DNA of 64,000 nt, from NCBI RefSeq assembly GCF_000744835.1, contig NZ_JQMS01000001.1:3100001-3164000 (forward strand). Reading direction: 5' to 3'. Source of the stretch: Flavobacterium sp. 83. GTDB lineage: Bacteria > Bacteroidota > Bacteroidia > Flavobacteriales > Flavobacteriaceae. The position numbers were made by a program, and so were the translations under genes. The number at the start of each line of letters is the position of its first letter. The stretch's first letter is position 1. The notes under the pieces were generated by a model that searched no databases, had not been told where the DNA came from, and worked only from the letters and a program-made list of their open reading frames with translations. Of the stretch, positions 1 to 8,737 are shown piece by piece.

Positions 1-587
1 TAATTATCTTTATCGAAATTGTGATAATCGACCAATCTTAAATTATGCACAATATTGCCGCTGCCTACAATCAGGATTCCTTTGGTACGCAAGGCACTTA
101 GTTTTTGAGCCAGTTCAAAATGGTATTGTCCGGATTTTGTATAGTCAATACTCAACTGAATCACGGGAACATTCGCTTCGGGATATAAATGTTTGATGAC
201 ACTCCAAGCTCCGTGATCCAATCCCCAATGTTCGTCCAGCTCTACTTCTACCGGTGTCAACAATTGTTTAGTTTCTATCGCTAATTCAGGACTTCCTTTG
301 GCAGGATATTGCACGTCGAACAACGCTTGCGGAAAACCTCCAAAATCGTGAATCGTTCTAGGCATTTCCATTGCAGTAACCTTTGTCCCTTTGGTAAACC
401 AATGCGCCGAAATACACAAAATGGCATTTGGTTGCGGCAACGTTTTTGCCAAGTTTCGAAAACCAGTCACAAACTGATTTTCTTCAATCGCGTTCATCGG
501 GCTTCCATGTCCTAGAAACAAAACAGGCATTTTTTCGGTATTCGAAAAAGAACCTGAAATTTTATGTAAGTCATTTAATGTGTTCAT
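1..587 (-). CDS. Class III extradiol (DODA-type) dioxygenase, 3' end missing
   Basis: The gene runs off the left edge, so about 195 N-terminal codons are visible of a family usually near 260-280 residues. Translating the minus strand from the ATG at 587 gives conserved LigB/DODA landmarks: LGHGSPMNAI near the N-terminus, CISAHW about 60 residues in, and HWGLDHGAWSVIKH further on. The His residues in these motifs bind the catalytic metal in the family. E. coli YgiD (4,5-DOPA extradiol dioxygenase) is the closest named relative I recognise; the natural substrate here is unknown. No signal peptide is visible, so it should be cytoplasmic. There is no Shine-Dalgarno sequence, as expected for Bacteroidota. 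The next gene on this strand ends about 100 bases upstream, separated by a palindromic repeat. Confidence 0.85.
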   Translation of the reverse strand, partial: MNTLNDLHKISGSFSNTEKMPVLFLGHGSPMNAIEENQFVTGFRNLAKTLPQPNAILCISAHWFTKGTKVTAMEMPRTIHDFGGFPQALFDVQYPAKGSPELAIETKQLLTPVEVELDEHWGLDHGAWSVIKHLYPEANVPVIQLSIDYTKSGQYHFELAQKLSALRTKGILIVGSGNIVHNLRLVDYHNFDKDN

Positions 588-609
588 AATAAAAAAATTA
601 AATATTTTT

Positions 610-675
610 TAAACCATTAAGAAAATTAAGATTTATGGTTTGGCACTTAATAACCTTAAATTTTTTAATGATTTA
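610..675. repeat. Imperfect palindromic intergenic repeat
   Basis: Arms at 610-631 and 654-675 match in 18 of 22 positions as an inverted repeat. The left arm contains AACCATTAAGAAAATTAAG, which closely resembles the arm of the perfect palindrome at 9681-9743. The element lies just after the helicase stop codon, so it may act as a weak transcript end, although no U-run follows. Two related copies in one window suggest a dispersed family. Confidence 0.5.
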
Positions 676-686
676 ATTTAAAAAAA

Positions 687-2108
687 TTATTCTACAAAAT
701 TCTCGTCCTTAAATCCTATCAAATATAATTTATTTTTTGCTCGGGTCATAGCGGTGTACAACCACCGAATATAATCTCTATTGATACCATCCGGCAAATA
801 CGGTTGTTCTATAAAAACGGTATTCCATTGCCCACCTTGTGATTTATGACATGTAATTGCATACGAGAATTTCACTTGCAAGCCATTGAAATATTCGTTG
901 GCTTTTACTTTTTGGAATTTTTGGAATTTGGTTTCACCTTCATAATCTTTCAACACTTCCTGATACAATCGGTTGGATTCTTCGTATGTTAACGATGGCG
1001 ATTCGCTCTTTATGGTGTCCATTAACAATACCGTTTCAAACGGAATCTGATTGGGGTAATCAATCATTCGGATTTTTACTTTGGCAAACTTAAAACCATA
1101 CAATTCTTTGATATTGAAAATTTCCAATATTTCGATAATATCACCATTGGCAATAAAACCCGCTTCATCAGAATCTTTCAACCAAAAATAATTGTTCTTC
1201 ACCACCATCAGAAAATCGCCAGTGGAAAGTTCACTTTCTTTATCGAGGATTTTGGTTCTGATTTGCTCATTATATTGATTCGCTCTTTTATTCGAACGAA
1301 CAATAAAAGCGGTGTCTTCTATGCTATAATTACTGTAGGCGGAATTGATAGCATCCTGAATATCGTAGCCATCGGTCAACCGAACAATATCTTTGAATTT
1401 CTTAACATCAAACTTGAATTCATCGATAAAAGAATCTTTCAATAATTCCCGAAGTTCGGTTGCGTTATACAAAATCCCTGAACTTTCTTCCTGACGCATG
1501 ACTTCATCCAATTCTATGTGTTCTACTTCCTTATCATAATTCATTCCTAAAGTACGAATGTCCAAAGCGGGACTAATATCCAAATTCACCGGAGGCAACT
1601 GGGCGGTATCACCCAGTAAAATCATCTTACAATTGGTTCCTGAATACACATACGAAATCAAATCATCTAATAAAGAGCCGTTTTCATACAACTTAGAATC
1701 AGAATTAGTATCAGAAATCATCGAAGCTTCATCGACTATAAATATGGTATTCTTGTGTTTGTTTTGTTGCAATGTAAACGAAACGCCACCGCCGGAAGAT
1801 TTCTTGGGAAAATATATTTTTTTATGAATCGTAAAAGCCGGTTTGTTCGAATAATTAGCAATCACTTTTGCCGCACGACCAGTTGGCGCCAACAAGACAT
1901 ATTTTTTATTGATATCCAATAAGCTATTTACAATTGTAGAAATAACGGTTGTTTTTCCAGTTCCTGCATATCCTTTTAAGACGAAAATAGTCCTGTTTTC
2001 AGCTTCAGTTAAAAAAATAGCAATTTTTTGAAAAAAAATATCTTGTTTATAAGTGGGCTGAAAAGGAAATTTTCTCTGTAAAAGACTGTAAAACAAGGAG
2101 GAATTCAT
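687..2108 (-). CDS. RecD/Pif1-like ATP-dependent DNA helicase (AAA family)
   Basis: This is a 473-residue superfamily 1 helicase. The Walker A loop GYAGTGKTT is at about residues 46-54, Walker B IFIVDEAS lies near 125, and the C-terminal motif YAITCHKSQGGQW is typical of the UvrD_C_2 domain of RecD-like and Pif1-like helicases, followed by YTAMTRAKNKLYLIG. It probably unwinds DNA 5' to 3' during repair. I chose the ATG at 2108 because the residues encoded upstream (to 2168) are hydrophobic and unlike the family, while MNSSLFYSLL begins a family-like N-terminus. No partner RecB/RecC genes are nearby, so it is more like the stand-alone single-protein helicases of Flavobacteria than a RecBCD subunit. 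The neighbour upstream is divergent. Confidence 0.85.
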   Translation of the reverse strand: MNSSLFYSLLQRKFPFQPTYKQDIFFQKIAIFLTEAENRTIFVLKGYAGTGKTTVISTIVNSLLDINKKYVLLAPTGRAAKVIANYSNKPAFTIHKKIYFPKKSSGGGVSFTLQQNKHKNTIFIVDEASMISDTNSDSKLYENGSLLDDLISYVYSGTNCKMILLGDTAQLPPVNLDISPALDIRTLGMNYDKEVEHIELDEVMRQEESSGILYNATELRELLKDSFIDEFKFDVKKFKDIVRLTDGYDIQDAINSAYSNYSIEDTAFIVRSNKRANQYNEQIRTKILDKESELSTGDFLMVVKNNYFWLKDSDEAGFIANGDIIEILEIFNIKELYGFKFAKVKIRMIDYPNQIPFETVLLMDTIKSESPSLTYEESNRLYQEVLKDYEGETKFQKFQKVKANEYFNGLQVKFSYAITCHKSQGGQWNTVFIEQPYLPDGINRDYIRWLYTAMTRAKNKLYLIGFKDENFVE

Positions 2109-2171
2109 GTCGATTTGATTGCTATAAATGAACATCAAATATAAGTATGAAAATCGAGGCAATTGCATAAA

Positions 2172-2204
2172 TTGGCATTAGAATCAAAAAAAATTGTAAG
2201 TTTG
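2172..2204 (+). promoter_or_regulatory. Bacteroidota-type promoter for DUF3822-rsmD
   Basis: A TTG at 2172-2174 is followed after 22 bases by TAAGTTTG at 2197-2204, an exact TAnnTTTG -7 box. Transcription would start near 2210, giving a leader of about 50 bases before the DUF3822 start. Confidence 0.6.
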
Positions 2205-2261
2205 TGACCGCATTTAATTCTTGTACTATATATAAGGTAGAAATGGATTGAAAATCAAATT

Positions 2262-3083
2262 ATGTCAATACAAAACACGAATATCACCGAAAAAAAATAT
2301 AAAAAACTGTCCATTCAAGTTTCTTTGACTGGACTTTCTTTTTGTTGTTTTGACACACTAAATAATACGGTAACTTCATTTAACGAAGTACATTTTGATA
2401 CGTTTCATAAAGCCACAAAAATTGAGGATTTATTTGGTGATGCTTTCAGAGATTATCCGGAATTAAAGGATTCGTATGATGAGATTTTGGTTATTCACAA
2501 TAACAACCTGTCTACTTTTGTTCCTACAGCTCTTTTTGATGAAAACTTTTTAGGCAGTTATTTGCAGTACAATACGAAGGTTTTTGAAACTGATTTTTTT
2601 GCTTTTGATGAAATTCCAAACTATCAAATGAATGCGGTTTATATACCGTATGTGAATATCAATAATTTTTTTATTGACCAATTTGGTTCTTTTGATTACA
2701 AGCATGCCAATAGTATTTTGGTTTCGAAACTTTTGGTTGCCTCCAAAAATAAGGATGAGAAAAAGATGTTTATTCACATCAATTCTGGTCATTTTGAAAT
2801 CATTGTAGTTCAGAACCAAAAATTATTGCTTTTCAATTCTTTTGATTACAACACGCCAGAAGATTTCTTGTATTACATTTTATTCACGGCAGAACAATTG
2901 AACTTAAATCCCGAAAACTTCGCATTGGAATTAATCGGAAATATTGATACCGAAAGTGATTATTTCAAAATCGCTTACAAATACATTCGCAACGTTTCCC
3001 TTATAGATGTGGAAGATTTGCGATGGAACAATTATTTTTCTGAGGCCGAAAACAGAAATCATTTTATACTTTTCAACTCATGA
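2262..3083 (+). CDS. DUF3822 family protein
   Basis: This 273-residue protein has the size and position of DUF3822, a Bacteroidota family routinely found directly upstream of rsmD. It has no signal peptide, membrane segment or enzymatic motif that I can identify. It overlaps rsmD by four bases (ATGA), so the two are translationally coupled and share the promoter at 2172-2204. The sequence is rich in Phe, Asn and Asp. DUF3822 proteins are thought to have an actin/ASKHA-like fold, but I cannot confirm this from sequence alone. The function is unknown; the context suggests a link to ribosomal RNA methylation or ribosome assembly. Confidence 0.8.
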   Translation: MSIQNTNITEKKYKKLSIQVSLTGLSFCCFDTLNNTVTSFNEVHFDTFHKATKIEDLFGDAFRDYPELKDSYDEILVIHNNNLSTFVPTALFDENFLGSYLQYNTKVFETDFFAFDEIPNYQMNAVYIPYVNINNFFIDQFGSFDYKHANSILVSKLLVASKNKDEKKMFIHINSGHFEIIVVQNQKLLLFNSFDYNTPEDFLYYILFTAEQLNLNPENFALELIGNIDTESDYFKIAYKYIRNVSLIDVEDLRWNNYFSEAENRNHFILFNS

Positions 3084-3679
3084 GAATCATTTCAGGAAAA
3101 TACAAAGGAAGACGCATTTTTCCACCAAAAGGATTACCCGTTCGTCCCACTACCGATATGTCTAAAGAAGCATTATTCAATGTTTTGAACAACCATTTCA
3201 GTTTTGAAGGACTTAAAATATTAGACTTATTTGCCGGAACAGGAAATATCAGTTACGAATTTGCTTCAAGAGGAAGCACGCCAATCACATCTGTTGATGG
3301 TGATTTTGGTTGTGTAAAATTCATCAAGCAAGTCGCCGCCGAATATGATTTTAATATTGCAGCTACCAAAAGTGATGTTTTTACCTATTTAGAAAGATGC
3401 AAAACGTCCTATGATATCATTTTTGCAGATCCGCCGTATGCTTTGGACCAAAAAACTTTCGAGAAAATCATATTGTTAGTTTTCGAAAAACAATTGCTTA
3501 ATGAAGAAGGAATGATGGTCATCGAACATTCGAAATATACTAAGCTGGATCACATGATTCATTTTTCATTCCAGAAAAGTTACGGAGGTTCTATTTTTAG
3601 TTTCTTCGAATTTGATTCAAGTAATGATGCAGAAGATTCTGAAAATGCATCAGACCAAAACGACAGTGAAGAAGAATAA
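3080..3679 (+). CDS. rsmD: RsmD family 16S rRNA (guanine-N2) methyltransferase
   Basis: This 199-residue protein starts MRIISGKYKGRRI, the characteristic N-terminus of RsmD. It has the SAM-binding loop LDLFAGTGNISYE at about residues 52-64 and the catalytic DPPYALD motif near 117-123, typical of N2-guanine methyltransferases. The family methylates G966 (E. coli numbering) of 16S rRNA in the 30S subunit using S-adenosylmethionine. The C-terminus carries an extra acidic tail rich in Asp, Glu and Ser that is not part of the fold. It is the second gene of an operon with DUF3822 and is followed by a strong bidirectional terminator. Confidence 0.93.
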   Translation: MRIISGKYKGRRIFPPKGLPVRPTTDMSKEALFNVLNNHFSFEGLKILDLFAGTGNISYEFASRGSTPITSVDGDFGCVKFIKQVAAEYDFNIAATKSDVFTYLERCKTSYDIIFADPPYALDQKTFEKIILLVFEKQLLNEEGMMVIEHSKYTKLDHMIHFSFQKSYGGSIFSFFEFDSSNDAEDSENASDQNDSEEE

Positions 3680-3691
3680 GCTTGATATGTT

Positions 3692-3735
3692 AAAAACATA
3701 GAAACCCTTGCAATAACAAGGGTTTCTATGTTTTT
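3692..3735. terminator. Bidirectional intrinsic terminator
   Basis: CATAGAAACCCTTG (3697-3710) pairs perfectly with CAAGGGTTTCTATG (3717-3730) around a 6-base loop. The stem is flanked by AAAAA on the left and TTTTT on the right, so it can work for rsmD on the plus strand and for the convergent minus-strand gene ending at 3754. Confidence 0.85.
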
Positions 3736-3753
3736 ATTAAACAATTAAAGTAA

Positions 3754-4302
3754 TTATTTACCAATTACCCAACCCAAAGTAAAATTTAACACGGTTACAA
3801 AATCACTATTATTTTTTTCAAAATTATAACCAACCCCCATATTCAAATCAAGATTAAAATTACCCTTGTATGTTCGCTGAAAACCCCAAACTGGTGCAAT
3901 AGTAATCGATGAATTTTTGGGTAAAAAGTTATCATTGGTTGAAATTGATCTAAAATTATAAAAAGCGGTCATAGCAACAAATCCACCTGAATTATGGGAA
4001 GTAACTTTTCCCTTTTCTGCCCTTTTCTCTAAATTATAATAATGACGAAATTGCTCATTAATATTAGGGTAAAAAGTCCAGGTTTTTCCAAAACTATTTG
4101 ATGTATATCCATAACCTGAACTCAATTCTGAATACAGTGTGTTTTTTTCACTTAACCCATGTTCATAAACAAATCCTGGAAGTAATACATTAATCTTGAA
4201 TTGGCTTTTTGCTACGGCTGGTTTTTCTTGTGCTTTTGAATGTAAAATTGTCATTAAAATGAAAAAGACAAGAATAACTTTCTTAAATCTTGATGGTTGC
4301 AT
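3754..4302 (-). CDS. Small outer-membrane beta-barrel-like protein, secreted
   Basis: This 182-residue protein starts with a basic stretch and hydrophobic core (VILVFFILMTILHSKAQ), a signal peptide with likely cleavage before the Gln typical of Flavobacteria. The rest alternates polar and aromatic residues in short strands and ends in a strand-like C-terminus (VLNFTLGWVIGK), consistent with a small 8-stranded barrel. I do not recognise a specific family; the layout resembles DUF3575-type porins. It lies downstream of the TonB-receptor-like gene on the same strand with a 111-base gap, so the two may be co-transcribed. The function is unknown. Confidence 0.6.
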   Translation of the reverse strand: MQPSRFKKVILVFFILMTILHSKAQEKPAVAKSQFKINVLLPGFVYEHGLSEKNTLYSELSSGYGYTSNSFGKTWTFYPNINEQFRHYYNLEKRAEKGKVTSHNSGGFVAMTAFYNFRSISTNDNFLPKNSSITIAPVWGFQRTYKGNFNLDLNMGVGYNFEKNNSDFVTVLNFTLGWVIGK

Positions 4303-4413
4303 AAATAATCTATTATTATGTTTTTAAAAAATTAAATCTAAACCAAACATAATAAATTAAAATTCAATTTGTAAGAATTTATTTTAAAATCTAAATACTA
4401 CTAAGGATTTTAT

Positions 4414-6528
4414 TTATCGAATTCTACTCGAATTTTCATCAATATTTTTCTCCTTAAATTCCGTGTTTTTTATTTTTCCAAAGGAATATTTTACTGAAAA
4501 GGAAACTAAATTGGAATCGGTATAATAGATTCCTTTTGCGGATATATTGTTGATAGTAAAATTTTCATGAAATTTCATTTGTCTAAAAATATCATTATAA
4601 TTTATTGCACAATCAAAGTGTTTAAAGAACGTTTTAGAAACTGCAAAATCCATTGTAAACAAAGCACTTCTTTCAAAAACTCCTTGCTGTTGTCTTGTCA
4701 AACCCCATCCTGTTAGTGCTACTTCTATTCCTTTTGGCAATTGGAACGAATGATTAGAATAGTAATACAAATAGGGTTTGACATCATTTAAAATGGCTTG
4801 CTTATCTTCAATTTTACTCAAGGCAAAATTTAAAGTATTGGTTGTAGTCCAAAATTTTTGTTTAAATGGAAGCGTAAATTCTAAATTAAAACCGGTTTCT
4901 TTCTGAAAATTTGTTGTTTTGAAAGTCAATATGTTTTGAGAGGCATCATAAGAAGAACCGTAATAAACCGGATTATTAATTTTGTTATAGCTCACTTTTA
5001 CCGATTTTTCTTTATACTGATAACTTAAAGCGACTTCATCCGTAATTGTTGGATCCAGATTGATATTATTAGACCAAACAAAATAGGGATTTATGTATGC
5101 TGAAACTTGACTTGTCGTGGAAAAGTTAGGTCTTAAAATACTTTTAGCATAATTGAAATTAATTGTATTTGTACTGTCTATCGGAATTTCGACTGTAGCT
5201 TTTGGAAATAGATTGATATAATTTTTATCGATTAACAAAATATTTTCTGATTGATATTTCCCTTTTGCAATGGTATTTTCAGCTCTAAAACCAAAGGAAT
5301 AATTTACTTTTTTGATGCTTCCGGAAAGTTGGGAATAAGCAGCAATGTTCTTTTCTATATATTTATAATCTGAATTTATTATACTATTCGGATTAACATT
5401 TTCTACTAAAAAGTTAGTTTTAGAATTTGCCTGAAGGTAAAGTGTTCCTAGTTCTAACTTCATTTTATTTTTAAATTCTTTTTCGAAATCAAATCTTCCC
5501 GAAAAAACTCCAATGTTTATTTTTTGATTTCTATTTTGCGACAGTTGAAAACTAGTATTGTTATAATTATTGGAAATTATACTGGCAACTTCTTGTTTGA
5601 ACTTAGAATACTGAAAACCCGAAAATAAAATGCCATCGATACTTTTTATTTTATGATTATAGTTTAAAAATCCATTAGAAAAGTTTCTATATTCGTCATT
5701 AGCATTAAAAGTATTGACTGTATTAATTGTATTTTGCTGCTCATTATAGGTATCAGTTATAATATTAAAAATGTCTTTTTGAGTTCTTCTGCTAAAATTT
5801 AAAGACAAATAATCTTCTTCATTAATTTTATAGAAAACACCGGCTCCAAAAATAAATTGTGGTCGTTTGGTAACTGCAGTAACCAAATAATTTGAAATAA
5901 TAGCATTCGATGGAATTGTAAAATCATTACCGTTGCTCTCCCAAACTTTAATTTGATTGTAGTTAAAATTAGCTTTAAACTCGAATTTGTTTTTCTTTAA
6001 ACTGGAATTAATTCCTAAATAATTATTGAACTGTTTTTTAAAAGAGGCCACTTCAGATAAAGTAGTTTGAAAACCCTCTTTTTTACTAAACTTTCTGGTA
6101 ATTAAAATAACTGCTCTTCCCGATGCTTCATATTTAGAAGATGGATTATTAATAATTTCAATGGTTTTAATAGCATCAACTGATAAGGTATTCAAATCAT
6201 TCATTCCTACTTTTTGATTATCGATGTAAATCAAAGGATTTCCTTTTCCTATAATCGTAATGCTTTCTTTATCAGCACTAACTTGAATATTGGGTAATTT
6301 TGCCAATAAATCTATTGTATTAGGGATTGAATTATAAATAGAATTTGCAATGTCAACTTTAATATTTCCATTTTTGTTGGTAAACAATTTACTTTGGCCA
6401 CTAACAATTACTTCATTTAATTTAGTAGAAATACTGTCTTTTGGAGTTGTATTTTGTCCATATCCAAATCCTGATATAAAGAGACAAATTGCGATGATGT
6501 TATATTTAATTCCAGTGTTCCTTTTCAT
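4414..6528 (-). CDS. TonB-receptor-like outer membrane beta-barrel protein (OMP_b-brl_3)
   Basis: This is a 704-residue outer-membrane protein. A signal peptide (IIAICLFISGFGYGQ) is followed directly by a plug domain (about 35-145; LNEVIVSGQSKL, IYIDNQKVGMNDL, IEIINNPSSKYEASG). The remainder is strand-rich barrel ending in VSFSVKYSFGKI. It lacks the N-terminal carboxypeptidase-regulatory-like domain usual in SusC and most Bacteroidota TonB receptors, and it has no partner SusD. Its ligand is unknown. It is divergent from a kinase/regulator pair, and three GTTAAT repeats lie in the shared intergenic region, so that system probably controls it. Confidence 0.85.
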   Translation of the reverse strand: MKRNTGIKYNIIAICLFISGFGYGQNTTPKDSISTKLNEVIVSGQSKLFTNKNGNIKVDIANSIYNSIPNTIDLLAKLPNIQVSADKESITIIGKGNPLIYIDNQKVGMNDLNTLSVDAIKTIEIINNPSSKYEASGRAVILITRKFSKKEGFQTTLSEVASFKKQFNNYLGINSSLKKNKFEFKANFNYNQIKVWESNGNDFTIPSNAIISNYLVTAVTKRPQFIFGAGVFYKINEEDYLSLNFSRRTQKDIFNIITDTYNEQQNTINTVNTFNANDEYRNFSNGFLNYNHKIKSIDGILFSGFQYSKFKQEVASIISNNYNNTSFQLSQNRNQKINIGVFSGRFDFEKEFKNKMKLELGTLYLQANSKTNFLVENVNPNSIINSDYKYIEKNIAAYSQLSGSIKKVNYSFGFRAENTIAKGKYQSENILLIDKNYINLFPKATVEIPIDSTNTINFNYAKSILRPNFSTTSQVSAYINPYFVWSNNINLDPTITDEVALSYQYKEKSVKVSYNKINNPVYYGSSYDASQNILTFKTTNFQKETGFNLEFTLPFKQKFWTTTNTLNFALSKIEDKQAILNDVKPYLYYYSNHSFQLPKGIEVALTGWGLTRQQQGVFERSALFTMDFAVSKTFFKHFDCAINYNDIFRQMKFHENFTINNISAKGIYYTDSNLVSFSVKYSFGKIKNTEFKEKNIDENSSRIR

Positions 6529-6587
6529 ATAAAATTGTAATTATGTTTAAAACATTGCAAAAATGCTTCTAAATATGCACTGCATAA

Positions 6588-6615
6588 GTTAATCGAAGGT
6601 TAATGCGAGGTTAAT
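6588..6615. promoter_or_regulatory. Three GTTAAT direct repeats at 11-bp spacing
   Basis: GTTAAT occurs at 6588-6593, 6599-6604 and 6610-6615, an exact 11-bp period, in the divergent region between the receptor gene and the histidine kinase gene. Direct repeats about one helical turn apart are the classical binding layout of OmpR/PhoB-type regulators, and such a regulator is encoded at 8024-8725. I infer an operator controlling one or both divergent units. Confidence 0.6.
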
Positions 6616-6665
6616 GATTAAATTGAATAATAAAAGACTTATTTTTGAATTGTATTTTTTAACAA

Positions 6666-8024
6666 ATGAAACAAAGAATCAATTTATTAATTGCGTTTTC
6701 TGTCATCGCCCTGATAGCATTATCAGTTGTGCAATGCTATTTGGTAAAAACAACTTACGATTATAAAGTGGCTCAGTTTCATTCAGAAATTAAAGAGGAA
6801 ATTGCTACTATTTCAAATGATTACAGCGATATTGATTCGACGATTGTCAACAAAAAAGACTTACTTTATAAACAGTTAGCGGAGCATTATATTCGCGACA
6901 AAAGAACCAAATTTAAAATTAAAAATGCTTTGCTTCAAAATCAATTCAGAGGCGAATTGACCCGAAAATTACAGCTTAAATTTGAAAGAGAAATTCCAAA
7001 TATTACCATAGATTTTGCCATTGTTCTTAACAAGTTTATCATTTATAACAGTCGAAAAAAAACGGACACTATTTTTTCAGAAAAACCGCTTATAAAAAAT
7101 AAATTATATGGAAATTTAGCTTCTTTAGATAATGCCTTTTTAGTCCGAAATTATGTAGGAACTACCAGTGGTTCTTCGCAAATGCAAGATTATAAATTAC
7201 TTACTGAAGATTCTATGTATGTTTCTGTAATGGATTGGGAAACCATAATTCTAAAAAGAATGAGAATGGTTTTATTTTTATCCTTACTTTCAATTCTAAC
7301 ACTAATTATCCTTTTCGTAATTGCCATCAAAGCATTAATCAAACAAAAAAAGGTGAATGATGTTAAAACTGATTTTATCAATAACATCACCCATGAACTC
7401 AAAACACCATTGACCACTTTGGGGATTTCCACTAAAATATTGGAGCGAAAAGACATTCGGGACAATGAAGTCCAATTCAACACAATTCTTCATACAATTA
7501 CACGTCAAAATAATCGTTTACAAAATTTGATTGACCAAGTAATGTCAAGTTCATTAGGAGAAAACAAGATTGAACTACAAAAAGAAGCAATTGATTCGGA
7601 GATTTTTTTGAATGTAATTATTGCTGATTTCAAAATTTCAAACCCTAAAATCAATCTCATAGCAGACTTCAATACTTCTAAAACAACATTGTTATTAGAC
7701 CAATTTCATTTAACAACTGCAATTCAAAACGTGCTTGAAAATGCAGTGAAATATGGTAGCACTACCATTTCCATTAAAACAGAATTAATCCAAAACCAAT
7801 TTAACATTAGTATCAAAGACAATGGAATTGGGATATCAAAAAATAAGCATTCTTTATTATTTGATAAATTTTACAGAGTAGAGCAAGGCAATTTGCATAA
7901 TACAAAGGGATTGGGATTAGGTCTTTATTATGTAAATCAAATTATAAAAGCACATCAAGGTTCAATCGCGGTCATCAGTGATTTAGGAAAAGGTGCTATT
8001 TTTACTATTATGTTTAAAGTTTAA
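6666..8024 (+). CDS. Membrane sensor histidine kinase
   Basis: This 452-residue protein has transmembrane segments at about 6-27 and 198-222 that enclose a periplasmic sensor domain of about 170 residues. The HisKA box FINNITHELKTPL follows (phosphoacceptor His near 243), then the ATPase N box (VLENAVKYG), the G1 box (DNGIGIS) and the G2 box (GLGLGLYYV). No HAMP domain is visible between the second membrane segment and HisKA, as in RprX-like Bacteroidota kinases. Its stop codon TAA shares one base with the ATG of the regulator gene (TAATG), so the two are translationally coupled. The signal is unknown; the divergent outer-membrane receptor gene is the likely regulated partner. Confidence 0.92.
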   Translation: MKQRINLLIAFSVIALIALSVVQCYLVKTTYDYKVAQFHSEIKEEIATISNDYSDIDSTIVNKKDLLYKQLAEHYIRDKRTKFKIKNALLQNQFRGELTRKLQLKFEREIPNITIDFAIVLNKFIIYNSRKKTDTIFSEKPLIKNKLYGNLASLDNAFLVRNYVGTTSGSSQMQDYKLLTEDSMYVSVMDWETIILKRMRMVLFLSLLSILTLIILFVIAIKALIKQKKVNDVKTDFINNITHELKTPLTTLGISTKILERKDIRDNEVQFNTILHTITRQNNRLQNLIDQVMSSSLGENKIELQKEAIDSEIFLNVIIADFKISNPKINLIADFNTSKTTLLLDQFHLTTAIQNVLENAVKYGSTTISIKTELIQNQFNISIKDNGIGISKNKHSLLFDKFYRVEQGNLHNTKGLGLGLYYVNQIIKAHQGSIAVISDLGKGAIFTIMFKV

Positions 8025-8725
8025 TGTATTCAAAATTGAAAAAAATACTTTTAGCCGAAGACGATTTTGATTTTGCAAGTGTACTCAAACAATATTTAGA
8101 GTTGTATGAATATGCAGTAACTTGGGCACAAAACGGAGAAGAAGCATTGGTTACTTTCCAATCGGAGATCTTTGATATTTGTGTTTTTGATGTCATGATG
8201 CCAAAAATGGATGGGTTTACACTTGCTGAAAAAATCATCAAAATCAATCCTGAAATTCCTTTTGTTTTTCTAACGGCAAGAAAGCTAAAAGAGGACAAAA
8301 TTATTGGATTAAAATTAGGAGCCGATGATTATATTGCAAAACCTTTTGAGGTGGAAGAACTTGTTTTACGATTGAATAATATCTTAAAAAGAAGCCAACA
8401 AAAACCAACTCTTTTTTCAAAAATTGATGAATTGGCAATTGGTTCTTATGTATTCGATACCAAACGTTTGTCCTTAAAAAACAGTTTTAAAACACAACAA
8501 CTCACAGAAAAAGAAGCGGCTCTTATTCATTTTTTTTACACCTATAAAAATCAAATGATAAAAAGAGAACAAATCCTAAAAGCGATTTGGGGCAATGACG
8601 ATTTCTTTTCGGGACGAAGCATGGATGTTTATATTAGTAGAATTCGGAAATATTTCAAAGATGATTCTCAAATCAGTATTGAAAGCGTTCGTAATATTGG
8701 ATTAGAATTCAAGATTAAAAACTAA
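8024..8725 (+). CDS. OmpR/PhoB-type response regulator
   Basis: This 233-residue protein has an N-terminal receiver domain with the acidic pair in AEDDFD, phosphoacceptor Asp56 in FDVMMPKMDG, Thr in FLTARK and Lys in YIAKPF. A C-terminal winged helix follows (about 130-230), with LTEKEAALIHFF, the recognition region GRSMDVYISRIRKYF and the closing IESVRNIGLEFKI. It is the cognate partner of the upstream kinase (one-base overlap). The three 11-bp-spaced repeats at 6588-6615 suit this regulator class and suggest autoregulation and control of the receptor gene. Confidence 0.93.
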   Translation: MYSKLKKILLAEDDFDFASVLKQYLELYEYAVTWAQNGEEALVTFQSEIFDICVFDVMMPKMDGFTLAEKIIKINPEIPFVFLTARKLKEDKIIGLKLGADDYIAKPFEVEELVLRLNNILKRSQQKPTLFSKIDELAIGSYVFDTKRLSLKNSFKTQQLTEKEAALIHFFYTYKNQMIKREQILKAIWGNDDFFSGRSMDVYISRIRKYFKDDSQISIESVRNIGLEFKIKN

Positions 8726-8737
8726 AATTTTCTTTTA

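Noticed and set aside
2109..2168. Extended N-terminus of the helicase
   Set aside because: The extra 20 codons are not family-like; MNSSLFYSLL at 2108 is a better start.
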